From positions 11,252,476 to 11,316,475 of the forward strand of contig ML660774.1 of assembly GCA_007570785.1 (NCBI GenBank): a stretch of 64,000 nt of DNA, in the 5' to 3' direction. The stretch's first letter is position 1, and the number at the start of each line of letters is the position of its first letter. This document shows, one piece after another, positions 36,470 to 48,365 of this stretch. The notes under the pieces were generated by a model that worked only from the letters and a program-made list of their open reading frames with translations, did not search any database and had not been told where the DNA came from. A program made the translations under genes and the position numbers. The DNA is from Antilocapra americana. Lineage: Eukaryota; Chordata; Mammalia; Artiodactyla; Antilocapridae.

Positions 36470-36650
36470 GGCTTCCTAGGTGGCGCTAGTGGTCAAGAAC
36501 CTGCCTGCCAATGCAGGAGACACAGGTTCAATCCCTGGGTCGGGAAGATCCCCTGGAGGAGCGCATGGCAACCCACTCCAGTGTTCTTGCCTGGAGAATC
36601 CCATGGACAGAGGAGCCTGGTGGGCTACAGGCCATGGGATCACAGTACTC
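36470..36650 (+). mobile_element. Bov-tA SINE
   Basis: Sense unit with GGGGCTTCCTAGGTGGCGCT, then TTCAATCCCTGGGTCGGGAA, then GGAGCCTGGTGGGCTACAGG. Confidence 0.93.
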
Positions 36651-37315
36651 CATGACACTTCCCTTCAGTAATGTCTACTACTGAAGGGACTTAACACACC
36701 AGTGTCTTACTCAGGTTCTGTCAGGCTAACGTGGTCTTAGAATCTAGACGGACTTCATGTTCTTCCAGAAAACACAGTCTGGGTTCTTCATAGGAAGGGC
36801 TGTCATTACTGCCAAGTTGGTAGTTGGGCAGCCAGAGTGTGAAGGGCACACAAGTGACCCCGGTACCATCTTGTCCCTTTCCCCCCTTCCCAAACTACCA
36901 CGGTTTGAAAACAACCCAATCGCCTCACCCTGAAATAGTAACACAGGGGAAGTTTATCTGAGCCGTAGTTTCTAAAATAGTTTTTAGTGTTTCTGAAGGT
37001 CACTGCTCTGCACTGGGAAAGCCCCTGCCTAGGACACGCCTTACCCTCTCTTTGAAGCAGACATTTTCATGTTTATGCTGCTAACAGCTTATTGCTTGTG
37101 CCTCTTCTCTGAATTTACTTAAATATAAGAAATCTGAGTCTTACGGAGGATTTACTCCTAGTATGTAATTACCCAATCAAGGAGGAACTGGAAACACTTT
37201 GGGTGTGTATGTGTCTTGAGGGGCTGGTGTTGTGATTCTCAAAACTTCTGAAAACCCACATGGTTTCCAGTGCACCCAAGCCCACTCACATCCCCACATT
37301 GTCTCTGAACGTGTT
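36651..37315. other. Unique intronic sequence
   Basis: Nothing recognised. Confidence 0.4.
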
Positions 37316-37615
37316 CATTTGTTGCTCAGTGGCGAAGTCGTGTCCGACTCCATGTGACCCCAAGGACTGCAGCACCCCAGGCTCCCCGGTCTTCACCATC
37401 TCCTTGTGATTGTTCAGACTCACGTCCATCGAGTCGGTGGTGCCATCCAACCATCTCGTCCTCTGTTGTTGCCTTCTCCTCCTGCCCTCTGTGTTTCCTG
37501 GAGTCAGAGTCTTTTCCCAATGAGCTGGCTGTTTGAATCAGGTGGCCAAAGTATTGGAGTTTCAGCATCAGTCTTTCCAGTGAATATTCAGGGTTGATTT
37601 CGTTTAGAATTGACT
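37316..37615 (-). mobile_element. BovB LINE 3' fragment
   Basis: GTTGCTCAGTGGCGAAGTCG through AAGTATTGGAGTTTCAGCAT. The antisense frame again shows MLKLQYFGHLIQTASSLGKD. Confidence 0.9.
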
Positions 37616-38190
37616 GGTTAGAGTGGAATTGGGGGTGACTTGTCTAGCACCACCTGCCAGATCTGTTGCTAACAGTTGAAAACTAGAAACATTCTTGTTT
37701 TCTGTGGGGCACACAGGAATCTTCTGCTTTGCTGTCACAAGTGCGGCATGTATTCTGTAGACCACCAGTGTCTGAAAGGGCCCGTCACGACTCCCTTCCC
37801 TACAGTTGTACTTGAGCTTCACCGAGCTTCCCGCCCGCTCTCTGCTGGGTCTGCTGGAGCCTCTGCTTTCGCCCACACCTGCCAGGCCCGGTTCCAGGTC
37901 CAGCTGGGTGCCCTGCACGGAGAAGCGGCCTGCAAACAGCCTGCCTTCAGGCCTCCACCCCTTGGCTCTGTTTCAGATGGGGGTCCCTGGCCCCGTACTC
38001 TTCAAGTTGCACGCTTGTGCAGCCTCCTTCCCTGGAGACAGCCACCCTCCCACGGACCCAGCTGCCCTGAGCTGGAGCTGCTCACTCAGTCAGAAGAATG
38101 TAGAGTTTTGGGCTTAAAGCCTCTTGCCCAGTCTGTGTTGTATAAAACCAACCTTCCAGCTGAAAAAGTGAGCTGGATTACAAGATCATT
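37616..38190. other. Unique, GC-richer sequence with open frames
   Basis: A 174-codon open frame (37676-38200, +) and an overlapping 103-codon frame (37806-38117, +) occur here. Neither has conserved motifs that I recognise. High GC alone can keep such frames open, so I do not call a gene. Confidence 0.4.
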
Positions 38191-38292
38191 GTTGTGTTAG
38201 TCACTCAGTCCTGTCCAGCTCATGAACTATAGCCCACCAGGCTCCTTTGTCCATGGAGTTTTCCAGATAATACTGAAGTGGTTGCCATTGGA
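38191..38292 (-). mobile_element. Bov-A SINE fragment
   Basis: GTTAGTCACTCAGTCCTGTC followed by CCCACCAGGCTCCTTTGTCC and a decayed AATACTGAAGTGGTTGCCAT. Confidence 0.82.
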
Positions 38293-39417
38293 TTACAGGA
38301 TAGAGGCTGTACCTGCCAGTGTGATAAAACCTCTGGAAGTGCCTTGAGCCACTTTGGCCAGGGCAGGAGCCCCAGTTACCCCACGTGGGTTTTGCTCCTC
38401 CACTTTACTGCTTCTTGATTTCTGATGGTTTGTTGCCTAGTGTGACATATTTACAGTTTTGAGAGGGCTCAATAAATAATATCTTGTTTTTGAGACAGCT
38501 ATTCAGACTGGCTGAGCTGATGGTTACCGTATAGATGCTCTCCTGCCATGGTTTGTGAAAAAGCATGGTCCAAAGCCCCAGGAGCTTCCTTGGGTTGCCG
38601 CAGCCACTGCAGCCCTTCCTGGGGGATTCTGTTGTTGCTTCCTCACCCCGACCTCCTGCCACCCCGTCCAGAAACTGAGGGCTCCCAGGGCCCTGGCTTC
38701 CTGGACTCTGCTCCAAAGCATGGCCAACACGCGGTCAGGGTTAGCTGTTGATTCTTGGATACTCTCTTTTTTCCTCTCTCTGATAATGAACCATCCAAGA
38801 AATAGGAAACAGAGTAAGGTGGCTAGATGATTACAGGTGAATTACAATTTTAGGTGTCCCTCCACTGTAGGGACAGAGCCTGTTCCTGGGGAGGGGAACA
38901 GAATAGAGCTTGTGTTCTCTATGGGCAACGGGACTAAGACTAAGGTGAAGAGAGTGAGGCCGGAAAAACCTCAGTGATCAAGGTAAATATTTAATGCACT
39001 ATTTTAAAAAAATCAGAGTTAATGTTAAGAAAAACAGGCATAAAAAAATTATCAAATTTAAAATGAAGTTAGGGTCAGCATTACTGACTTTTTCCTTGCC
39101 CTAGGCTCCAGTGGGACTCAGGCCCCAGTGGGGACTGTTACTGAGTCTGTCTTAAATTTAGTGCCCGAGGCAAATACCACCCTCATCATTGCTAGTCCTC
39201 ACCCAGCTGGTTCTTCTGAATTTGTGGAATCCAGTCACATTCCTGCTTCTGGATGGAATGAATAAAAGCACAGAAGAGGGGCAGGAATGTTGCATTAACG
39301 AACTCCCTCCATGTGGAAGGAATCAACTCAAGTAAGGTTTAGAAGCAACATAAGCTCTGTGACTATAAAAAATGTTTCCAGTTATTTTCTATAGAGGAGG
39401 TATTAGCTCTCTGAGCT
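38293..39417. other. Unique intronic sequence
   Basis: The part at 38540-38720 is GC-richer with open frames on both strands but no recognised family. Confidence 0.4.
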
Positions 39418-39622
39418 GCTAGTTCACTTCAGTAGTGTCTGGCTCTTTGCGACCCCATGGACTGTAGCCCCCAGGTTCCTCTGTCCATGTGACTCTCCAG
39501 GCAAGAATACTGGAGTGGGTTGCCATGCCCTCCTCCAGGGGATCTTCCCAACCCAGTGTTCGATCACACGTCTTCCTGCATCTGCAGGCAGGTTCTTTAC
39601 CACTCGTGCCACCTGGGAAGCT
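39418..39622 (-). mobile_element. Bov-tA SINE
   Basis: Antisense unit with CAAGAATACTGGAGTGGGTT and an end at CCACTCGTGCCACCTGGGAA. Confidence 0.93.
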
Positions 39623-39974
39623 GGAAGGAAAGTGCAAAAGCATAAATAAGGGTTCAAAAGTAAGAAACATCTATTTTGGAGAACAAACTATAAAGTTGAA
39701 TGTGAGGGTAACTGCTTCTGACCGATGAGTTCCTGTATTGATCTGATTGACTCGGCGGGCAGTCTTTGCTCAGAGCACTCTGCCACATCCCTGTGACTCC
39801 CAAGGATGGTCCATGGCCCAGAAGTTTCAGCATCACTAGGGAGATGAATGCAAAATGCACACACCAGTGGTTTACTGACTCAGTCTGCTTTTTTTCCACA
39901 AGCAGCCCAGTTGATTTGTATCTCTTTTCTAAATTATTGAAAGTTCAGTTTTGTTGTGGAGCATCTATTGTTTT

Positions 39975-40650
39975 CATTTTTTAAAAAAAACTTTTCTACT
40001 GAAATATAGCTGATTAACAATGTCGTGATAGCTGCAGGTGATCAGTCCTGTGAAGAGACTCAGTCACACGTGTGCATGTATCCGTTCTCCCCAAGAGCTT
40101 CCCAGGCAGCGGTAAAGAATTTGCCTGCGATGCAGGAGAAACCAAGAAGCAGATTTGATCCTTTGGGTGAAGAAGATCCTCTGGAAGAGGAAATGGCCAC
40201 CCACTCCAGTATTCTTGCCTGGAGAATCCCAGACAGAGGAGCCTGGTGGTATGGTCCATGGGATCACAGAGTCAAACACGCCCGAGTGCGCGCGCACACA
40301 CTTTCTCCCACAAACTCCCCTCCCATCCAGGCAGCCACATCACATTGAGCAGAGGTCCCTGTGCTATACGGTAGGTCCTGGTTGATTATCCATTTTAAAT
40401 ATAACAGCATGTATGTGTCTATCCCCAGCTCCCTAACTGGCCCTTCCCCCCCACACGTCCCCTCCGGCAACCATAAGTTCATCAAGTCTGTAAGTCTCTG
40501 TTTTGTAAGTGAGCTCATTTGTATCTTTCACATGTAAGGGATGTCATCCGATATTTCTCCTTCTCTGTCTGACTTGACTTCACTCAGTATGATACTCTCA
40601 AGGTTGCTGCAGTGGCATTATTTCATTATTTTTAATCATAGCTTTCGTTT
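39975..40650 (-). mobile_element. L1 LINE 3' end, interrupted by Bov-tA
   Basis: Antisense L1: TATAGCTGATTAACAATGTC before the SINE, CATTGAGCAGAGGTCCCTGT after it, then TCTGACTTGACTTCACTCAG. The two parts resume at matching points around the SINE. Confidence 0.88.
40096..40304 (+). mobile_element. Bov-tA SINE inside the L1
   Basis: Sense unit with AGAGCTTCCCAGGCAGCGGT and CACTCCAGTATTCTTGCCTG, ending in a CG/CA-rich tail near 40300. The flanks GTTCTCCC and TTTCTCCC are probably the target duplication. Confidence 0.9.
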
Positions 40651-42001
40651 TTGACTTTACTAAACCAACTCTAGATTCCTTCTGGAGAAGGAAGAAAAGC
40701 CACTCCTTTAAATGGTTTCACTGAAAACTTATGCTCTTAGAGAACCAGCGCATAGGTATGCTGGTACTTGGTTCCTAGATGTAAAGATGTTCTTTACCAA
40801 ACTCAGGGCTTGAGTGCATGTGTCTTTTCTTTTCTTTTTTCTTTCTTTCTTTTTTTTCTACAGTAAGTTGAACATTAGATAATACTTTGGGTTTTAAAGC
40901 CCAGAGAACTGAACTACAGTTGGAATTAGTGAGTTCTTAAAAAGTTGACTGACATAATTTGATTTTAAAGCTGTAAATTATAGCTGTATTTGTATTAAAC
41001 AACTGGTATGCTGTGTATTAATATAAAAAGTAAAATTAAAGTTCTTTATGGCTACAGAGCAATGTGACTTGTGGAAACATAGTATTTCATAATTATATGG
41101 GATTCAGGTGTAGCTGTATTAAGTTCAAACTGTTGGGTTCGACACTGCAGGTTATTGGAAAAAGCAGAAGATGCCTACCGATGTGTTAGCCTCTTCTGAG
41201 TCTATAGTTCAGTTGACAAAATGTGTAACTATTGTGTAATCTAACAGTAAGCCGCCATTAGTAACTAATTTGGTCCAGCCATGTAGTTTATTTCTTAGAA
41301 GTGGTTTCATCATCTGTAAAATGAGGAGATTTGAATTGAATCTCTAAAATGTCCTCCAGTATTAATGATAATGAATTCAACTATATGGTAATAGATTTTT
41401 ATCTTTGGGGAACTAATAGCCATTCTGCTTAAGCTAAGATTTAGAGAACAACCTATTTTTTTTTCTAAAAATAGCTCACATCTTGTACCAGTAGTGCTTT
41501 TCATTGACCATTTCTTTTACTACATATCTATTAATTTTTGACCTTACAGATAATTATAGAAATTAGTATTTTGCTAATCGTTTTTCCAAGAGGAGCTCCC
41601 TTATCATATTCCCAAATCTTAGTAAGTAGAAAATTTGTTCTTTCTCGTCCAAATTGTTCTCGGATAAAGATCTTATTTTCCCAGATGGCTGTCTTAGAAA
41701 GGAGAGCAAAGTTAATCATTCTACTTTGTTCTGATAGATAATGCTACTGAAAGACAGCTTGAGAAATTAACCCTTTGGTCCAACCTTTTCTTTCTCTCTC
41801 TTTTAAGCATCTTTAATTTTGCTTTAGCTTAAAAAAAAAAAGTTCCCAAGGTAGTAATTTTAAAGGCTTTACAAATCACATTGTAACCATAGAAGTATAA
41901 AGACGTTTCTTCCTGCGTCAGGAGAGGTTAAGTCAAAGAACATGAGATTAGGTCAGAGAAGGAGTTCTATGTGATAGACATTTAGGTACTATTTGTTGTT
42001 T
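40651..42001. other. Unique intronic sequence
   Basis: A T/C-rich tract lies at 40825-40858. A MIR-like scrap (TTTCATCATCTGTAAAATGA) lies at about 41300-41345. Nothing else was recognised. Confidence 0.4.
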
Positions 42002-42290
42002 TAAGATTTAGTTTTATTTTATTTTTGGCTGTGCCGGGTCTTCATCGCTATGCATGGGCTTTCTCTAGTTGCATCGAGTGGGGCTGCTCTCTTGCTGCGG
42101 AGCACAAGCTCTAGGGTGTTCAGGCTTCCTCAGCTGTGGCTGCTGGACTCTAGAGCTTGGGCTCTAGGGTTGTGGTGCCCGGGCTTAGCTGCCTCGAGGC
42201 ATGTGGAGTCTTCCCAGACCCCGACTGAACCTGTGTCCCCTGCGCTGACAGGCGATTCTTTAACCACTGGACCATCAGGGAAGTCCTGTT
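42002..42290 (-). mobile_element. CHR-type tRNA-Glu SINE, long form
   Basis: Antisense long form from TTTATTTTTGGCTGTGCCGG to CCACTGGACCATCAGGGAAG. The body shows the typical GGGCTTTCTCTAGTTGC. Confidence 0.9.
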
Positions 42291-42291
42291 C

Positions 42292-42515
42292 TTTTTTACA
42301 TTGGAATGTAATTGCTTTCCAATGTTGTCTTAATTTCTGCTTTGCAACAAAGAGAATCAGACACAAGTGTAAGTATATCCCCTCCCTCTTGAGCCTCTCT
42401 CCTTCCCGCCCCACAGAGCTGAGCTCCCTGTGTTCCACGGCAGCTTCCCACCAGCTGTCTGTCCCACACGTGAGCGGGTATATGTCAGTGTGTATATGTC
42501 AGCGCTGCTCTTCTT
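42292..42515 (-). mobile_element. L1 LINE 3' end fragment
   Basis: ATGTTGTCTTAATTTCTGCT, then CCCTCCCTCTTGAGCCTCTC, then AGAGCTGAGCTCCCTGTGTT. The CHR SINE lies at its 5' side on the + strand. Confidence 0.75.
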
Positions 42516-42869
42516 AAGGCAGGAAGGGAATGAAACTGGCCGTAATACAACAAGGCTAACTTTTAAGTTTTGTTTTTTTTTTTTTTAACAAAATTCCTGA
42601 GGGAAGGCTGGTCAACTCTTTCCTGCCCAGGGCTCTATCTCCGTAGTGATGATGTCTTGAAGCTATTTTGTTCTTTAGTGAATGTTGAGGTTAATCTTCC
42701 AACTAATCCCGAAGCTGATAAGAATTCCTGTGATATTCACATCTCTGTACCTCTAATTCTTTACTCTTATCTATTCTTATCTAAAAGAAGGAAAGACTTC
42801 AGTAAATTGATTTCATACCAAAGTTTTCCTAAAGAATTTCTTCTGAATACATTTCTTTGTGGCTTCTTT

Positions 42870-42998
42870 TTTAGGGCAGTGGGGTAGGTTTTTCCCCCTC
42901 CCTCACTGCATGCCTTGCAGGATCTTAGTTCCTCCAACAGGAATTGAACCCAGAGCCATGACAGTCCTAACCACTGGATGGCCAGGGAACTCCCTCTG
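42870..42998 (-). mobile_element. CHR-type tRNA-Glu SINE, diverged
   Basis: TTGCAGGATCTTAGTTCCTC, then GAATTGAACCCAGAGCCATG, then ACTGGATGGCCAGGGAACTC. Confidence 0.78.
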
Positions 42999-43301
42999 GT
43001 ATTTATCTACTTATTTTTTGATAGCTTTGTTCACTGAGTTTGACGTTTCTTTCTTTTTTATATCTGTGAATTCAAAAAATCATAAACCGAAGTGTGCTGA
43101 ACAGTCATGTGAGAATTGATGGGTTCTTTATTTTCCTGTTAGTCTTTGTAATCTACTGACTTATAAATCTAAAACATTTAATCTTACCTTTAGTGGAATT
43201 TCACAACTGTTAGAAATATTTTTGTATTACAGTAACACGGGGAAATTCTTGGGAGACAATGCTGAGCAGAACGCACAAGCTTTAAAAGAAAACTCAGGTT
43301 A

Positions 43302-43551
43302 TCTGGAAAAACCATAGCTTTGACTAGATAGATGGACCTTTGTTGGCATAGTAATGTCTCTGCTTTTTAATAAGCTGTCTAGTTTGGTTATAGCTTTCCT
43401 TCCAAGGAGCAAGGGTCTTTTAATTTCATGGCTGCAGTCACCATCTGCATTGGTTTTGGATCCCCCCAAAATAAAGTCTGTCACTGTTTCCATTGTTTCC
43501 AATCAATTTATGGCAAACAGATGGGGAAGCAGTGACAAACAATGGAAACAG
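43302..43551 (-). mobile_element. BovB LINE internal fragment with inverted end
   Basis: Antisense BovB sequence (43302-43503) encodes the VTDFILGGSKTNADGDCSHE stretch. From 43508 on the same region reappears in sense orientation (ATGGCAAACAGATGGGGAAG), so the copy folds back on itself. Confidence 0.85.
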
Positions 43552-43652
43552 CAAAAATATTTAGTCCAGTGCTATTTATAAATAAATAGTATTTAATAAT
43601 AAAGCTAGAAACAACCTAAACAGAGAATGACATGTAACTTGTGTTGTAAATT

Positions 43653-43850
43653 AGGGCTTCCCAGGTGGCTCAATGGTAAAGAATCCACTAGCCAGTGCAG
43701 GAGATGTAGGTTCAATCCCTGGATCTGGACGATCCCCTGGAGAAGGAAGTGGCTGCCCACTCCAGTATTTTCACCTAGGAAATTCCATGGAAAGAGAAAC
43801 CTGGCAGGGCTACAGTCCATGGGGTCAGACACAACTTAGCAACTAAACAA
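43653..43850 (+). mobile_element. Bov-tA SINE
   Basis: GGGCTTCCCAGGTGGCTCAA, then TTCAATCCCTGGATCTGGAC, then GGGTCAGACACAACTTAGCA. Confidence 0.92.
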
Positions 43851-44949
43851 CAACGAGGTGGTATAAATTATCCTTTATGTATTTATTTAAAAAAATAATT
43901 TGACATGTTTTTATATACAGTTTTCTTTATTCTTTTGCAATTTTTAAATCATATTTTATATACTTTGGAAGAGGGAGCTCAGGAAGTAAAAGCTCCATCA
44001 GTTGACTTTAATGAATCTTTTTATACAGACAAATAACTTCTATGATTTGTGTTCAATTCTTCTGTTTGTAGCACTCCCATCTGCTTATACCAGAGTATTG
44101 GCCTTCATGGAAGCATAAAGTTGTAGTATATTTAGTGCTTTGTGAAATCACTGCCCCCACACACACAAAGTTAAAATATGAATACATGGGCTTCCCTTTT
44201 CATTTAGCTTGAACCTGTTTTATACTTGATGATTAAAAATGTTTTTGTGTTTAATAAAATCTGTTATTAAGGTGCTGCCCCAAAATCTATTATTTCAGTA
44301 ATTCCTAACTAAGGAACTACAGTGGGGGAAAAAAGACACATTTTCTATTAGTATAGAAAATTCTGTTTTCTATAGATTTCTATTTCTGTTAGTATAGAAG
44401 TTATATAGCACTTATTTTGAGATCAGAGTTTCTTGGCTGTGTGTGTTTGTATGCACGCACATGCGTGCTGTTGAGATAAACATTGAGGCCTTTCTTCGTG
44501 CCCCCAGTAAAGGATGGTTTCAGCATTCATGGCTGGAAACACAGAGCACTGTTAGTGAAGATTCTGATGGTTTCAGTTCTTCCCTTGTTCCTATTGTCCT
44601 GGTTGTATTTAGGTCACTGAAGTATGTTTGAATACAGAGGAAAGATTGAAAATTAGAAAAATGAGATCTACTCTTAATTTACAGTTTTCTAGGTTACAGA
44701 ATGTCATTGTTTTCCCCGATGGATATTTTATTTCTTCAGAACAGTACCATGATACCCGATTGACATTACATACCAAGATGAGCAAGCCAGTTCAAACAAG
44801 TGTCTATCTGTGTGACTTATTTGCAAATAAGTCAAATAACTTAAATATTTGGGCCTTTCTTAAGCACTTCAGTTTAACCAAAAGCATAATAAGGTTTTAG
44901 TTATTTACAAAATCCTTGAATTTGAAAGCTTTCGTGGGTTATTTTTAAT
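43851..44949. other. Unique intronic sequence
   Basis: Nothing recognised. Short CA/TG-like runs occur near 44155 and 44440. Confidence 0.4.
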
Positions 44950-45550
44950 GATTTTTTAAAGTGTACAATTGAATTGTTGTAGTGTATTTACAGCCCTTTT
45001 TGGCCATCACTACAGTCTTAACGTTTATAGCATTTTCGTTACTTTCATAAAGAAACACGCTCCAGTTAGCAACTACTCCTCATTCTCTTCCCTCCTGCCC
45101 CTTCTTAGCCCTAGAGAACCACCCATCTGCTTTCTATAGATTTGCCTATCCTGCACATGTCATGGAAATAGTGTGACACATGTCATGGAAATAGTCTTTT
45201 GTGACTGGCTTCTTATACCTTTGTAATTTTTGCTTGTACTATTATTTATATTATTGTAAGTCTTGACGTTGATTCCATGTTGTAGCATGTGCCAATCAAT
45301 ACTCTACTCCCTTCTCTTGCTGAAAAATACATTTCACTGCATGGATATATAGGATTTTGTTATCTGTTTCCCAGTTAGTAGACCTGTGGCTTGCTTTCAC
45401 TTTTGGGCTATTGTGAATAATGTTTCTATTACATATCATGTTATTTTGTGTATACATTTCTGGACAGAAGTTTTTCTTTTGAGTAGATACGTCAGAGTAG
45501 ATTTACTACGTCATACAGTAAACTCAGTTTGACATTTTTTGGTACTTACA
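44950..45550 (-). mobile_element. Old L1M LINE relic
   Basis: Antisense L1M 3' region: TGCCTATCCTGCACATGTCA, then TTCACTGCATGGATATATAG, then TTTTGGGCTATTGTGAATAA. A 19-base direct repeat with period 23 lies inside it at 45154-45195. Confidence 0.7.
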
Positions 45551-46094
45551 ACAGCATATCACTTTAACTATGAAGAATCGATGGCTTTTGTTTTCAAGTT
45601 TGAAGTGCAGTGTGTTTGAGATACACAATGAAAACAGAGGAAAGAGAATGGTGCCCCCAGTCTTCATCGATACTCAGCTTTTTTTTGCTGTGCCTGACTA
45701 GTCTATTTGGTAATCGTCCTCCAAGGAGACAGTAGGGGGCCCTTGCAGAAAGTGAAAAGGGCATTCTTTCTAATTATGTTGGGACAATAAGCATAAATAG
45801 GGACCATCCTAGGCAGATTGGAACCAGTGGTCAACCCTGTCAACCAGAAAGAAAGAAAGCCTATTGTCAGATTTGGTGTCCTCTACTGCGATGAGTTAGG
45901 GAGGGCACAGTTTTAACAGCGTCTTGTCTCTGTCTTCCATTTTGCCTGTTTCCTCAAATGAAAAAGTATGTTTGAAAAGAGTTTGGGTCTGCAGCTAATA
46001 TCTTAATTACCTGTGTCCTTAGTTGTAGGTTCTAAATGTAAACATAAGGCAATTGAAATTAATCATGTAATGACCTGTTGATTTTTCTAATGTT

Positions 46095-46126
46095 CACTTG
46101 AGTGTGAAACATTTTATTTCTTCCAG
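46095..46126 (+). promoter_or_regulatory. MTUS1: Splice acceptor of MTUS1 exon 2
   Basis: A pyrimidine-rich run ending ATTTTATTTCTTCCAG places the AG at 46125-46126. It is followed by GAAAC, the first bases of the exon. The fit to the mammalian 3' splice-site consensus is good. Confidence 0.85.
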
Positions 46127-46274
46127 GAAACAACAAACTATTTCAACTGCAAAGCATCTTAGACTGAGAAACTTCCAACTGTGCTGAAATACCGAAGACA
46201 TATTTTCCTTCCCTCTCATTTGAAAGGAGTTAAAAAAGAAATAAAACGGCAGAGGTTTAAAGTTAATACTCAGG
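46127..46274 (+). other. MTUS1: MTUS1 exon 2, 5' untranslated part
   Basis: The exon begins directly after a strong acceptor (AG at 46125-46126) and runs 148 bases before the start codon. An in-frame TAA at 46242-46244 closes the coding frame upstream, so translation cannot extend into this leader. The upstream non-coding first exon or exons of the gene were not identified in the window. Confidence 0.8.
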
Positions 46275-48365
46275 ATGAATGATGATAATTCAGATGGCAA
46301 GACAGAAGATGAACTGCAATCCTTGTTTATCTGTGATAAAAATGGAAACACATTTGCATGCAACCAAAAATCACCACCTACCCAAAACACTTCAACCAAT
46401 AATGTGAGTTGGCATTGTGCCAACCCAGATGGCATGGTGGTTGAGTATGAAACTGGCTGTGATGTGGACATTGGCGAAAATATTTCTTTAAACCCTCACT
46501 GTGTTGAAGTACACGATCACCCAAAGTCTTCAAGTAATTTCATCAGTAAGGAGGCGTTAGAGGTGCACGTGGATTCCACGTGTCCATCTTTTGCACATGT
46601 TGTAAATACAGCGGAACCCAAACATTTGCATAGCAGTTGTCATTCCCTAGGATCGTTGAACCAAAGTGTTGAGACATCTCTAAGTTTTGTATGGAAAGCT
46701 AACGATGATGATTTGAACTGTACAGACAATCCTACTTCCTTGCTCCTCAACCAGACTTTTGACATAAAAGTGGATAAAGTTAACCGTACCTTCGTAACAC
46801 AGGATACCACTGGAAAAAGTCAGTCTTTGCCTACCACTGCAAGCCTGCAGCCAACCAACATGAGAAGCATAAATACATCTTTATCCTGTTCCATTCTTCC
46901 ATCTTTCCATTCTGATAAGATACATGTGAGAGGAACAAGCTGTGATCGAGAGAGCTTTGAAAATTCTCAAGCTGCAGCATCACAGGCCCAGGACACAACT
47001 TACACAGTATTTTCTGACATGGTGATGCAAATTGATGTTGTTCCAGATACTGAAAATGAGTGTCACCGTTCTTCAGGAAAGGTTGCCAATGAGTACCCAG
47101 ATGGAGCACAGCAAAGACAAGGCAGAGAAAAGGAGATACAAGCTCTAACACAAGTTTCTGATGGCATGGATGTCCCCAGTGGGTCTGTATTACAAGAGTT
47201 CTTTTGTCCATCTAAAGATGAGCCAAATAGGGAGACACATTCACAGAGCTCATATGGGCAAAAGGAAATGGGCCAAAATGTAAGAGAAACAGTGTCCGAT
47301 TGTCTTATAGATGATGAATGTCCTTTACTGGTGCCAGCTGTTAATAAAAGCAAAACCCAAGTGCTGGGCCCAGAACACCAAGTCACTGTGACTAAAGACA
47401 GACCAACTGCCTCCAGTGAAAAGCATTTGGGAACCCAAAATCGTACCATAGAACTGATATCAAATAGCCCGCCAGGACAAAAGGAAGCATCACTACTTGA
47501 GCTGACTTGGAATGCAGATGATATGGTCATCAGTACAAATAACAGAATTTGCATGTCCACCCCAGTCCTTGAACCCATGAACGCAACCTTCTCTGTCTCA
47601 CCTGTTGAAGGTGTGGAGAAATGTAGCAAAGTGCAGATGAGTAATCGAGAGCTCCGATGTTTACCAAATTTGAAGGCGGCACCAATGATTGTATCAAAAC
47701 TTAACCTAGGAAAATCAGCCACCAAAGCGAATAGCCCCCTAGGCAGCAAAGTTAGAAAAACCAAAATTATAAGTTACCCAAGACCAAACTTCAAGAACGT
47801 TAAAGCGAAAGTTGTATCCAGACCCGTGTTGCAGCCCAAGGACCCTGCTCCATCAAAGGCTGCAGCCAGTCCTCAGTTAACTGGTGTCTCATCTCCCTCA
47901 TCAGTGTCTTCCTCAAGACAGTCAACAGGCTTAAGCAAAACAGCAACATACGACCTGAATGCAGACCCCAAAGCAGAAATTCCAATTAACAAGATGCATA
48001 AGCAGCAGTTTAATAAACTCATTACGAGCCAGGCTGTGCATGTTACAACTCATTCTAAAAATGCTTCACACAAGAAGCATCCAAGAACAACATCTGCCAT
48101 GAAATCAAATCAGGAAGATGTTGACAAAGCAAGTTCTTCCAATCCAGCATATGAGACTGGGTCCGTGGCTGCGGTTTTTCAGCTCAAAGATGAACTCCCT
48201 GTGAAAATGGAAAGCACAGGACGTTTGGAAGTGCCCTGTACTTCCAACATCAATAGGATTAGCCCTGAAAAGAAGGGTGAAGAAGAAAATGGGACACCAG
48301 TGGCAAAACAGGAGCTAAAAAAGGAAATCGTGAACGAGACCTCTGATTTTGGTTCTCTGTTTTTG
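46275..48365 (+). CDS. MTUS1: MTUS1 (ATIP3) large N-terminal coding exon, 697 codons
   Basis: This exon encodes the N-terminal half of the long isoform of microtubule-associated scaffold protein 1, which in the family stabilises microtubules and acts as a candidate tumour suppressor. The protein starts MNDDNSDGKTEDELQ, close to the human start. The ATG at 46275 has A at -3 and an in-frame stop lies 33 bases upstream. The translation is hydrophilic, Ser/Thr/Asn-rich and low in hydrophobic runs, with no signal peptide or membrane segment, so it is probably mostly disordered. Residues about 1-60 are acidic. Residues about 490-600 are basic and best conserved, with NKLITSQAVHVTTHSKNASH near residue 580. 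The family's microtubule-binding region is reported in the central basic part. The reading frame runs 11 codons past the donor before a TGA at 48399. There are no internal stops or frameshifts, so this is an intact gene rather than a pseudogene. Confidence 0.96.

Larger units (their letters stand above)
1..46126 (+). other. Non-coding sequence upstream of the MTUS1 start-codon exon
   Basis: No exon of a known gene was recognised here and no dense CpG island was seen, so the gene's promoter is probably outside the window. The simplest reading is intron 1 of MTUS1, perhaps with some 5' flank. This is inferred from the known gene structure and is not shown directly. Most open frames here fall in L1, BovB or SINE copies. 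Confidence 0.55.

Noticed and set aside
37676..38200. 174-codon + strand open frame
   Set aside because: No recognised motif, strong GC bias, and overlapping open frames on the same strand. It also runs into an antisense Bov-A piece at its end.
1..46126. Coding exons of the expected neighbour gene on the 5' side of MTUS1 (FGL1 in human)
   Set aside because: No fibrinogen-like segment was seen in the open frames. The region reads as intron and repeats.
47063..47764. 233-codon open frame on the minus strand inside the MTUS1 exon
   Set aside because: It is the antisense shadow of a long coding exon and has no recognisable domain. The + strand frame matches MTUS1 and has proper splice sites.
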